The translations under genes were made by a program, and so were the position numbers. Positions 29,280 through 36,718 of a stretch of DNA of 36,718 nt are shown here, in pieces. The stretch's first letter is position 1. The number at the start of each line of letters is the position of its first letter. The stretch comes from an uncultured Nocardiaceae bacterium (lineage in GTDB: Bacteria > Actinomycetota > Actinomycetes > Mycobacteriales > Mycobacteriaceae), in the NCBI GenBank assembly GCA_936936565.1, contig CAKZIX010000086.1:1-36718 (forward strand). Direction: 5' to 3'. The notes under the pieces were generated by a model. That model was given only the letters and a program-made list of their open reading frames with translations. It ran no database searches and was not told the origin of the DNA.

Positions 29280-30062
29280 CTAACGCTCGTCGGTGATGGC
29301 CCGAACGACGGCCTTGATCTGCTCGTTGATCAGCGCGGTCAGACCCGCCCGGTCCACGCCGACGGCGATCGGCGGGGTGCCGGGCGTGAGGACGTATCGG
29401 CCGTCGTCGACCAGGTCTCGCCAGGAGAACTCGCGCACCGCCGCACCGCGCGGGCCGTATTTCGACTGCAGCTGCAGCACGCGGACCTTGCCGGACCTGA
29501 TCGTAGGCGCGGTGAGAAACGCCTCGGAGCGCTCCCAGTGCGTGGCGTCGAACGAGCCGCGCACGCTGGAGCGCCCGTGGTCGTATTCGAACTCGGCTGC
29601 CGCTTCGTGCGTGGTAAGCGCGATCTCGCCGTGCCGGCCCCTCGCACAGTCGGGCATGCGGGCCGCCAATTCGGCGCCGAGCTCCAGTGCCGGGCCGGAG
29701 GTGACGACGTAACCGCCGCTGTGCCAATACGATTCGCCGGGAAGCTGACGCACGATGCAGCTGTGGTCGCCGCGTCGGCCGGCGGCGATCCGCACGATGC
29801 GGTCGGGATCGTCGAGACGCTCCCGGTGCGACGCCCACACCATGACCCGAATCTGCGCGTGCGCCAACAGTTCGAGTGCTTCGAGCACACACGGATCCAG
29901 ATCGACCTGCACCCGCGCGCGGGCATCGGCAAGTTCGCGCTCGGCATCGCGGATGTACTTGGTGCCGGTCAGGTACAGCAGCGGTGGGGGCAGGGGATCG
30001 GCGTCGACCAGGCTCCACAGCGCCATCAGGTCGAGGCCGCCGAACCTGCGTTCCAGGCTCAC
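29280..30062 (-). CDS. EspG-like protein, second cassette
   Basis: 260 residues, paralogous to the protein at 16929-17771. It shares the opening FGGLDLMALW, the basic helix (ELADARARVQVDLDP), QLPGESYWHSGGYVV, WRDLVDDGRYVLTPGTPP and the end LINEQIKAVVRAITDER. The GTG start overlaps the stop of the upstream PPE-like gene (GTGA), as in the first cassette. A chaperone for that substrate is the best guess. Confidence 0.7.
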   Translation of the reverse strand: MSLERRFGGLDLMALWSLVDADPLPPPLLYLTGTKYIRDAERELADARARVQVDLDPCVLEALELLAHAQIRVMVWASHRERLDDPDRIVRIAAGRRGDHSCIVRQLPGESYWHSGGYVVTSGPALELGAELAARMPDCARGRHGEIALTTHEAAAEFEYDHGRSSVRGSFDATHWERSEAFLTAPTIRSGKVRVLQLQSKYGPRGAAVREFSWRDLVDDGRYVLTPGTPPIAVGVDRAGLTALINEQIKAVVRAITDER

Positions 30063-31855
30063 CGGTCGATGACCGGAATGGTGATCAACGGCGGTTCACC
30101 GATCGCCTCGTCGAGGTGGGCTTGCGAATCCAGCGCGCTCCTGCGCTTGTGGGTGCTGTCCGCGCCTTGCCCGGCGCCCGCACCGGCACCCGCCGGGGAA
30201 CCCGGCATTCCGGGGGCACCTGGCGAACCGGTGCCGACTCCGGCGCGCGCGACCGCCTCGGGCAGGCCGGGGACGCTGGCACGTGGGAACAGGGGCGCGT
30301 GCGGGCGCGGTGCGCCGATACCGCCGGCCGCACCGCCACCGCCGGCAGCTTTGCCGCCACCCGCGCCACCGCCACCAGCGGTACCGCCACCGCCGGAACT
30401 CTTGGCGCCCGTTCCTGGGCCCCCGGCCGCGGCGGGCACTGTTTGTGCGTAGGGGTTTGTCGCCGGGCCGGTCGCGCCCGGCTGCATTCCGTCGGCGAGT
30501 CGGCGCAACTGGCTGGGCAGGTCCGACGAGTTACTCGACACCGGCGTGCTCGCAGCAGCGTCGGGGGTGCCGGGATCCGGCGCGTCCGGGTTCGCGGTGG
30601 GGTCGGGGCCGCACGTCGGAACTCCGGGAACCGGGTCCGGCTTGCCCTTGTCCGGGTCGCGGGGAACCGGTTCGGCCGACAAGTTCGGCGGCGGCGTTGC
30701 CGGGGTGGGCGGCGCCGCCGGCGGCGGTGCGGTGGCCGGGGTCGAGCCAGGAACACCGGCAGGCGATCCCGCGCGGTCGCCGCGCGGCGCCGGAATCGGC
30801 CCGGATATCGGCGTCACGGGCGTCGGGAACCGGGGAAAGTTGCCATCGGCCTGGGTAATTCCCGCGGCGTAGTACGCGTAGTAGTTGCGGATGTAGGTCT
30901 GCAGATGACTGTTGACGGTCTCGTCGGGATCGGGCAACGATTCGAACGGCACCGCTGGCGCGGTGGTGCGGAAGTTGCCGAAGTAGACACCGGTGGTCTT
31001 CAAGTTCTCGCCGACCAGCCGCGCCGCTTGGACGAGTCCGTCCGAATCGTCGGCGTAGGAGGTGGCGGCCCGAGTGGCAGCATCGCCACCAGGGCCTTGC
31101 CAGTTCTGCTCGATGCGGGCCGCCACCGAGGTCTTGAAATCGCCGAACGCGCTCGACAAGCCGTCGGCGATCCGCTCCCAGATGACGCCGGCGCGTTCGA
31201 GTCGGCGCTCGTCGATGCTGTCGGCCAAGTAGTACAGCGCGTTCCAGCCGCCGGCGTCGCCCGCATACAGCGGGTTCTCCGGACCTGGTTGTTCACTGAA
31301 TACCGCAGGTGACTCGGGCAGCACAGTGACACCCGCATCGCCTGCCGTCGCAGCCTGATCCCGAAGCGCGGCTTGCCCATTCCGCTGTTGTAGGTCGTTG
31401 CCGCGATTGCGGGCACCCGGCTCGAGTGGCACGGCCTTGCCGTTTTCGTCGATGGCGTAGGGGCTCACCGGCACGTCCGTGCCGATGATCGATTGGTCGC
31501 CGAACGCCGAGAGCCGCGGATAATGGCTGGCCCGCGCGATGGCGTCGCGCGAAATCTGCTCCTGGCGCTCGTAGAGTTTGCCGGCCGCGATGAACCGGTG
31601 GAACAGGTCGTCGACGATGGCCAGATGCCGGTCGAGTGCCGCGGCGAGGGAACCAGGCACACCCGCCGCCGCGCGATTGAATCGCTCGGCAAGCGCGGCG
31701 CCGGAGTCCCGATCCGAGAATCGCATCAGATTGGCGATCATCGGAATCTCGTGGTGCCGAATGCGCGACAGCTCCGCGTGCAGCATTGCGCAGGCCTTTG
31801 CGCACACTTCCCCGGCGTCGGGTTCGACGACGATATCGGTGCCCAGCTGAACCAT
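30059..31855 (-). CDS. PPE/WXG-like ESX substrate, second cassette
   Basis: 598 residues from ATG 31855, 5 nt after GGGGAGGA. A helical N-terminus with Cys (VCAKACAMLHAELSRIRHHE), a WQG turn (RIEQNWQGPGGDAATRAATS), an aromatic helix (YIRNYYAYYAAGITQ), then a Pro-, Asp- and Gly-rich tail. The end has PLFPRASVPG and a final SQAHLDEAIGEPPLITIPVI motif. Paralogue of the gene at 17768-19645, including both conserved end motifs. It follows eccA on the same strand after a 114-bp gap, so it may use its own promoter. Probably secreted by this ESX system. Confidence 0.65.
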   Translation of the reverse strand: MVQLGTDIVVEPDAGEVCAKACAMLHAELSRIRHHEIPMIANLMRFSDRDSGAALAERFNRAAAGVPGSLAAALDRHLAIVDDLFHRFIAAGKLYERQEQISRDAIARASHYPRLSAFGDQSIIGTDVPVSPYAIDENGKAVPLEPGARNRGNDLQQRNGQAALRDQAATAGDAGVTVLPESPAVFSEQPGPENPLYAGDAGGWNALYYLADSIDERRLERAGVIWERIADGLSSAFGDFKTSVAARIEQNWQGPGGDAATRAATSYADDSDGLVQAARLVGENLKTTGVYFGNFRTTAPAVPFESLPDPDETVNSHLQTYIRNYYAYYAAGITQADGNFPRFPTPVTPISGPIPAPRGDRAGSPAGVPGSTPATAPPPAAPPTPATPPPNLSAEPVPRDPDKGKPDPVPGVPTCGPDPTANPDAPDPGTPDAAASTPVSSNSSDLPSQLRRLADGMQPGATGPATNPYAQTVPAAAGGPGTGAKSSGGGGTAGGGGAGGGKAAGGGGAAGGIGAPRPHAPLFPRASVPGLPEAVARAGVGTGSPGAPGMPGSPAGAGAGAGQGADSTHKRRSALDSQAHLDEAIGEPPLITIPVIDR

Positions 31856-31969
31856 CCGCTTCCTCCCCAGTGCGCGTGGCGGCGGCCGCGAGCCCGACAC
31901 CGTCGCGCTCGTCTGAACTCTTACCCGGACGAGATCGGTGCGGGAGCCCCTAATCCTGGGGGCGCCGGC

Positions 31970-33787
31970 TCAGCGCAGCGTTTCGAGCACGCCTTCCAGC
32001 GCGTTGCGCATGTCCACGGCCTCGATTCGCATGAGCGCGTCGTTGTCCAGCGTTGCGAGGTCGATCGAATCGTCGCTCGACAGCCGGAACTCGCGCTCCT
32101 CCTCGGCCGCTTCGATCACGTTACGGACGAAGCGGCCGTTGCCGGCCAGATCGACCTTGCGCCGCAGCTCGCCGCTCTGATCGACCGCCTCCTGGTCGTA
32201 GAGCACCCGGCAGGCCTCGACGAGCAGGCTCAGGGCATCCGGCGAGATGTCCGAGTCTCGTTTGTCGGCGATGACCTTGCCGATCTGGCCCAACTCCTCG
32301 GGGGAGTAGGAATCGAAGCGGACCCGCTTGGCGAACCGCGAGGCCAGACCGTCGTTGGACGCCAGGAACCGGTCGATCTCGCCGTCGTATCCAGCGATGA
32401 TCACGACCAGCCGGTCGCGGTCGTTCTCCATCCGGGCCAGCAGCGTGTCCACGGCTTCGCGGCCGAACGCGTCGCCGCCCGACAGGCCCGTCTGAATCAG
32501 CGTGTACGCCTCGTCGACGAACAGCACGCCGTCCATCGCGGTGTCGATCAGCTTGTTGGTCTTGATCGCGGTGCTACCCAGATGCTGGCCGACGAAGTCC
32601 GAACGCTTGGCCTCGACCAGGCTGTCGGTCTTGAGCAGACCGAGCCCGCAGTAGATCTTCGCGACGACGCGCGCGATCGTCGTCTTGCCGGTGCCGGGCG
32701 GCCCGGTGAACGCCAGATGCAGACCGCGGGGCGCCGCCGCGAGCCCCTTCTCGGCGCGGATCTTGGCCAGCTGTGCGGTGGACTGCAATTTGGCGACCTG
32801 GGTCTTGACGTTCTGCAGGCCGATCTGGCGGTCGAGCTCGGCTTTCGCCTCGGTCAGAATTTCCTTGGCGCGGTTGTCCTGATCCTTCTGCGCCATGTCG
32901 GTCACCGACGGCGCGCTGCCCGGGTCCCACTTGTCCGTGCGCGCATCGATCAGTTCCTTGGTCGTCACGACCAAGCGGAACTTGCTGTCGCGCAGCGCTT
33001 TTGCGTTGGCCTCGAAATCGGGTGCCTGCGAATAGACCTTCTCGAACAGGCTGCGCGCATCTTCCTCGTGGCCCGTTTCGCGCAAGCACAGCCCACGGGT
33101 GAACATCGCCGTGATGCGGGCCGACGGAATCGGGCCCTCTTCGGCGAACTCCATCCGCCGGATCGCCTCACCGAACAGCCCGAGCTGGGCACAGGCCGAA
33201 CCCACCATCACGTGCGCGCCCGAGGCCATGTACGGGTCGTCCCATTCGGCCGCGCCCGACAGCACGGCCATCACGTCGGGCCAGCGCTGCGTGGTGAAGT
33301 GCAGCACGCCGCGCACGTAGGCGCAGATCCGGTCGTCCAGGTCGCGGTCGGCCGAACTCACCTGCGAGCGCCGGTGTACGGCGAGCTCGTCGAGCACCCG
33401 CTCGGCCTCGTCGAACTCCTTGTCTTTGATCAGCTGGCAGGCCTGCGCCAGCCAGATCTCGGTGAAGTTCGCCAGTGGATAGTCGATGTACTGGCCTACC
33501 TGGAAGCGGGCGGACAGCTCGCGGGGGCGCAACCCGAGCCGGCGCTGCTCGCGAAACAGCGACGTGGTGCTCGTGCGGTAGAGGTTGAACAGCACCTCGC
33601 CGCTCAGGTCGCCGGTTGCGGCGCGGCCGAGCCACGCGTCGCACATCGTCGGATCCCACTCGCTGGCCCGCTGAAAGGCCAGCTTCGCGTATTCGATGTT
33701 GCGCGTGGACTCCTGGCCGTCGATGCTCAGGCCGAGCGACAACACGCCCGCGTCGAACGCACGTTGTGCCTGGCGCACGTTGCTCAT
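31970..33787 (-). CDS. eccA: EccA, AAA+ ATPase of ESX
   Basis: 605 residues. A TPR-like N-terminal half (FQRASEWDPTMCDAWLGRAA, EEDARSLFEKVYSQAPDFEA) is followed by a CbbX-type AAA+ domain: Walker A GPPGTGKTT (K368), the sensor-side SDFVGQHLG, Walker B GVLFVDEAYTL and NGRFVRNVIEAAEE. EccA is a cytosolic ATPase thought to separate EspG from PE-PPE substrates. ATG 33787 (MSNVRQAQRAF) is preferred to ATG 33811 because GGGGG lies at suitable distance only for it. Divergent from eccD. Confidence 0.9.
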   Translation of the reverse strand: MSNVRQAQRAFDAGVLSLGLSIDGQESTRNIEYAKLAFQRASEWDPTMCDAWLGRAATGDLSGEVLFNLYRTSTTSLFREQRRLGLRPRELSARFQVGQYIDYPLANFTEIWLAQACQLIKDKEFDEAERVLDELAVHRRSQVSSADRDLDDRICAYVRGVLHFTTQRWPDVMAVLSGAAEWDDPYMASGAHVMVGSACAQLGLFGEAIRRMEFAEEGPIPSARITAMFTRGLCLRETGHEEDARSLFEKVYSQAPDFEANAKALRDSKFRLVVTTKELIDARTDKWDPGSAPSVTDMAQKDQDNRAKEILTEAKAELDRQIGLQNVKTQVAKLQSTAQLAKIRAEKGLAAAPRGLHLAFTGPPGTGKTTIARVVAKIYCGLGLLKTDSLVEAKRSDFVGQHLGSTAIKTNKLIDTAMDGVLFVDEAYTLIQTGLSGGDAFGREAVDTLLARMENDRDRLVVIIAGYDGEIDRFLASNDGLASRFAKRVRFDSYSPEELGQIGKVIADKRDSDISPDALSLLVEACRVLYDQEAVDQSGELRRKVDLAGNGRFVRNVIEAAEEEREFRLSSDDSIDLATLDNDALMRIEAVDMRNALEGVLETLR

Positions 33788-33956
33788 CGAGATAGCCCCC
33801 AGATACGGCATGCGGTTGCGATGTCGGGCTCAGCTTACCGGTGCCGGGTCGCCGCGGCTGCGGCCCCGAAGACTGGGGACAGCGGCTGTCGGAGCTATCG
33901 GTTAGATTTCCGCAGAGGTAAGTACCGAAACAACCAGCGAGCGGGGGTTCGCCGAA
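33788..33956. promoter_or_regulatory. Divergent eccA/eccD promoter region
   Basis: 169 bp between divergent genes. TAGATT (33903-33908, in CGGTTAGATTTCC) is a plausible -10 for eccD. No clear -35, operator palindrome or riboswitch is seen. Confidence 0.35.
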
Positions 33957-35429
33957 GTGCTTGATTCTCCAGCGTCGGGTTTGGATACTGCCGAACCCGA
34001 GCTGTGCCGAGTCTCGGTCATCGGTGGCAATACCCAGGTCGACGTCGGGTTGCCCGCCACCGTCCCGATCGCCGCCTTCATCGGCAACGTGGTCGATCTC
34101 ATCGAGTCGCGCAATCCGGATCTCACCGAGCACGACGACGGCGGCAATCTGCGCAGTCGGCACTGGTCGCTGGCCCGCATCGGCAAAGATGCGATCCCGC
34201 CGAACCAGACGCTCACCGATGCCGATGTCTTCGACGGCGAATTGCTGGTGTTGCGGTCGGTCACCGCCAAGGAGTCGCCGGCGCTGTTCGACGACGTCAT
34301 CGACGCCGTGTCACGGCTGACTGTCTCCTCGTTCCACAACTGGTCGCCGACGGCAGCACGCTGGATGGCCTACACCGTCGGAATCGCGGCCACGGTCGGC
34401 GCGGCGATCTTGTTCCTGCTGTCGCGCGCCGCCGGCGCCGGCGTGGTGCCCGCCTGCATCGCAGCGGGCGTCGCCGTCGGTGCGCTCGTGGCGGCGACAC
34501 TCTCCTCGCGGGCATACCAGGCCGCACAGACGGCCACGGTGCTGTCGTTGGCCGCCATGGTGCTGGTCGCCACGTCGGCCGCGTTGTTCGTGCCGAACCA
34601 GCTCGGCTGGCCACATCTCCTGCTGGCGTGCACGGCCACATTCGTCGTCGCGGTGGCGGCGTACCGCATCACGGGCGTCGGAGCCACCTTGTACTCGGCC
34701 GCCATGGCGATCGCGTTCTTCGGCGGCATCGCGGCCGCCGTCGTGCTCGTCTGGGATCCGGCGGTGCCGAGGATCGGCGCCGGGCTGGTCGCGGCCGGCG
34801 TGCTGTGTCTGTCTATGGTGCCGCGGCTCGCCGTCGGTTTCGCGCGGTTACCGGTGCCGCCGGTGCCCACAGCGGGAGCGGCCATCGATCCCACCGATCA
34901 CGAGCCGCGCCCCACCATCGAGGGGATCGGCGCCATCGGGGCGACGGCCATCCCGTCGGCGGCCAAGCTGGAGCAGCGCGCGAAGGCAGCCAATCAGTAT
35001 CAGTCGGGCGTGCTGATCGGCATCGCGCTCGCCATCGGGATCGGCGCCGTGCTCGCCGCCGACCTGTTCGGGTCACCGCCCTGGCATCAGCCCACGCTGT
35101 GCGTCGTCGCCGCCTGGATCATGTGCTTGCGCGGGCGCTCCTTCGCCGACCTCACGCAGGCGAGCACGCTCATCGGCGGCGGTGCGCTCACCCTCGCGGT
35201 GTTTCTGGCCGGCTACGGATTCGGCGACGATGCGAACCTCGTCGTCGCCGGTACCTTGGTGCTGGTTTTCGCCGCGGCCAGCGCCTTCTTCGGGATCATC
35301 GGTCCCACGCTGGACGTATCCCCGGTGACGCGCCGGATCAACGAGATCTTCGAATACGGGCTGATCGTGCTGATCGTGCCGCTGATGTTCTGGGTCCTGA
35401 ACCTGTATTCGTTCATGCGGAACCTATGA
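33957..35429 (+). CDS. eccD: EccD, ESX membrane channel component
   Basis: 490 residues. An N-terminal ubiquitin-like domain (~1-105: CRVSVIGGNTQVDVGLPATV, LRSRHWSLARIG, DGELLVLR) is followed by about eleven membrane helices, starting WMAYTVGIAATVGAAILFLL and ending IVLIVPLMFWVLNLYSFMRN. A cytosolic loop with EGIGAIGATAIPSAAKLEQR lies in the middle. EccD dimers form much of the membrane part of the ESX complex. The ATGA overlap with mycP shows a coupled eccD-mycP unit. Confidence 0.9.
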   Translation: MLDSPASGLDTAEPELCRVSVIGGNTQVDVGLPATVPIAAFIGNVVDLIESRNPDLTEHDDGGNLRSRHWSLARIGKDAIPPNQTLTDADVFDGELLVLRSVTAKESPALFDDVIDAVSRLTVSSFHNWSPTAARWMAYTVGIAATVGAAILFLLSRAAGAGVVPACIAAGVAVGALVAATLSSRAYQAAQTATVLSLAAMVLVATSAALFVPNQLGWPHLLLACTATFVVAVAAYRITGVGATLYSAAMAIAFFGGIAAAVVLVWDPAVPRIGAGLVAAGVLCLSMVPRLAVGFARLPVPPVPTAGAAIDPTDHEPRPTIEGIGAIGATAIPSAAKLEQRAKAANQYQSGVLIGIALAIGIGAVLAADLFGSPPWHQPTLCVVAAWIMCLRGRSFADLTQASTLIGGGALTLAVFLAGYGFGDDANLVVAGTLVLVFAAASAFFGIIGPTLDVSPVTRRINEIFEYGLIVLIVPLMFWVLNLYSFMRNL

Positions 35430-36583
35430 TCCGCCGCGCGCAGAGTTCCTCCCGAGCCCGCCGGACTCGTTCGGTGCGCCAGCTGATCGTCGTCGGAATC
35501 GTGATGGCCGCCAATCTGTTCGGCGTGCCTGCGCAGGCTATCGAGCCGCCGAATCCGGACCTGGGCAGGTTGCCTCGCGTGGGTAAACCCGCCCCGCCGG
35601 ACGTCACCGAGCAGCGGCACCTGTGTGCCGAGCGCCTGTTGGCCGGTGGCCTGCCCACCCAGGAGGCCCCCTGGGCGCAACGGATCATGAATCTGCCCGC
35701 CGCATGGCAGTTCAGCCGCGGGCGCGAGCAACGGGTCGCAGTCATCGACACCGGCGTCTACCGGCACGAGCGATTGGGTGTCGTGCACGCCGGGGGTGAC
35801 TACGTCTCGAACACGGACGGCACCGACGACTGCGACGGCCACGGCACGCTCGTCGCCGGCATCATCGCGGCGCGCGAGAGCCCGAAAGACAGATTCGCCG
35901 GTGTCGCCCCGGAGGCCGAAATCATTGCGATCCGGCAGCTCAGCGAATTCTTCGAAAAGAAGGAGCAGCGCGGCGATCGCCCGCCTGGACAGAACGCCGA
36001 GGGCTACGGCGACGTCAACACACTCGCGGCGGCCGTCGTGCGGGCCGTGGAACTGAAGGCCACGGTGATCAATATTTCCGAGGTCGCCTGCAGCCCGGCG
36101 AGTGTTCACATTCCGGACGAAGCGCTCGGTGCGGCCGTGAAGTACGCCTACGAGAACAACGTCGTCGTGGTCGCCGCGGCCGGCAACAAAGACGGCAATG
36201 GCACGTGCAAGGAGCAGAATGCCGGATCCAATCCGGCCGCGCCGGACAAGCCCGCCTGGCCGTTGGTGCAGACGAAGGTGAGTCCGGCCTGGTTCGTGCC
36301 CTATGTGCTGACGGTGGCTTCGGTCGACGAGTCCGGCGCGGTGTCGGACTTCTCGATCAACGGACCATGGGTCGGGGTCGCGGCGCCCGGACGCAACATC
36401 GTCTCCCTCGACCGCCGCGGCGACGGATTGGTGGACGCGGAGCCGACCGAAGGCGGCGGCATCGGATCGCTGCAGGGCACCAGCTTCGCCGCGCCGCTGG
36501 TGGCCGGCCTGCTGGCCGACATCTCGATCGCCGCGCGCGATGCCCGCGAGAAGCACCTCGGTGGACACATATTCGTCGCCTAG
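35426..36583 (+). CDS. mycP: MycP mycosin (subtilisin-like protease), 3'-truncated
   Basis: 385 residues as read. A signal peptide (RQLIVVGIVMAANLFGVPAQA region) precedes a subtilisin domain with the full active site: D108 (VAVIDTGV), H139 (CDGHGTLVAGI), N254 (VAAAGNKDG) and S353 (GTSFAAPLVAG). Mycosins normally run to about 440-460 residues and end in a membrane helix that anchors them next to the ESX pore. Here family sequence ends at about residue 365 (position ~36520), and the last 20 residues are the antisense of a clpB fragment. The membrane anchor is missing. Either the gene is broken by a rearrangement or the sequence is wrongly joined. Confidence 0.85.
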   Translation: MIRRAQSSSRARRTRSVRQLIVVGIVMAANLFGVPAQAIEPPNPDLGRLPRVGKPAPPDVTEQRHLCAERLLAGGLPTQEAPWAQRIMNLPAAWQFSRGREQRVAVIDTGVYRHERLGVVHAGGDYVSNTDGTDDCDGHGTLVAGIIAARESPKDRFAGVAPEAEIIAIRQLSEFFEKKEQRGDRPPGQNAEGYGDVNTLAAAVVRAVELKATVINISEVACSPASVHIPDEALGAAVKYAYENNVVVVAAAGNKDGNGTCKEQNAGSNPAAPDKPAWPLVQTKVSPAWFVPYVLTVASVDESGAVSDFSINGPWVGVAAPGRNIVSLDRRGDGLVDAEPTEGGGIGSLQGTSFAAPLVAGLLADISIAARDAREKHLGGHIFVA

Positions 36584-36718
36584 TTCACCGGCGAGTTCCT
36601 GCGCGGCGTTCAGCGCATTGAGGCCGTCACGGTTGAAATTCGGGTTGGCCATGTTCTGGCCCTCGGCCTTGGGGAAGCCGTCCGTAATCTGCGCCGCCTC
36701 GCGCGCGACCGTCTCCGG
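36525..36718 (-). pseudogene. clpB N-terminal-domain fragment
   Basis: On the minus strand the frame enters from the right edge and reads ETVAREAAQITDGFPKAEGQ, then FNRDGLNALNAAQELAGELG and DEYVSTEVLLAGIARGD. This is the second half of the Clp_N repeat of actinobacterial ClpB disaggregase. Similarity stops at about 36528, where the frame runs into antisense mycP. The 5' end lies beyond the window and the ATPase parts are missing, so as joined here clpB is cut at the same point as mycP. Confidence 0.75.

Noticed and set aside
30085..30756. Overlapping frames in the Gly/Pro-rich tails of the PPE-like genes as possible nested genes
   Set aside because: Unlike 11073-11303, these frames are only Arg/Pro/Ala text with no Shine-Dalgarno and no change in codon bias of the host gene.
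31935..31965. GCCCC/GGGGC hairpin downstream of eccA as a terminator
   Set aside because: The stem is only about 5 bp and no T-run follows on the transcribed strand; too weak to call.

Overview
This window comes from a high-GC actinobacterium of the order Mycobacteriales, most probably Nocardia or a close Nocardiaceae relative. The evidence is a strong G/C bias at third codon positions, frequent GTG starts, TAnnnT-type -10 boxes, a PE/PPE/EspG/EccA-type ESX (type VII) secretion locus, DUF3558 and DUF6301-like proteins and a very large CpnT-like polymorphic toxin. No rRNA, tRNA, CRISPR array or intact insertion sequence was seen.

Left edge (1-2000) is a patchwork of broken genes: a serine-recombinase fragment, the first codons of a lutA-type gene on the opposite strand, a truncated CidA/LrgA holin-like gene with a promoter and palindrome, two strong hairpins, a possible minus-strand gene tail, and a 5'-truncated DUF1023 (alpha/beta hydrolase) gene whose nucleophile elbow is degenerate.

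Toxin island (2000-16918), all on the plus strand: a WXG100 protein, a YezG-like plus YrhB/Imm35-like putative immunity protein, a YbaB/EbfC protein, a TY-Chap-like chaperone carrying the same C-terminal domain, a DUF6301-like protein, and a single 11.2-kb gene for a 3718-residue protein. That protein has a WXG100-like export domain, low-complexity stalks, a PD-(D/E)xK nuclease-like domain, two papain-fold (glutamine deamidase-like) domains, an EHELWE domain, Trp-rich repeats, a 700-residue tandem duplication that contains decayed copies of the nuclease domain, a Pro/Asp repeat and an unknown C-terminal domain. Inside it, in another frame, lies a 76-codon gene (11073-11303) with its own Shine-Dalgarno sequence and normal codon use. 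It is best read as a small immunity-like protein encoded within the toxin gene.

ESX locus (16929-36583): two minus-strand cassettes, each a PPE/WXG-like substrate with a C-terminal tail plus an EspG-like partner (17-20 kb and 29-32 kb), flank the plus-strand substrate operon. That operon runs from an EspH/DUF2694-like gene and a YbaB gene through an EspC-like/EspA-like pair, a PE/PPE pair and a canonical EspG to two WXG100 proteins, and ends at a perfect bidirectional terminator. The machinery genes eccE, eccB, eccA, eccD and mycP follow. eccC, the motor ATPase, is not in the window. mycP is cut after its catalytic Ser and joined head-to-head to a clpB fragment at the right edge.

Working model (inference): the ESX machine exports the WXG/PPE substrates and probably the giant toxin, while the 2-5.5 kb genes and the internal ORF supply chaperones and immunity. 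The broken genes at both edges mark rearrangement breakpoints, or assembly joins, around the island.
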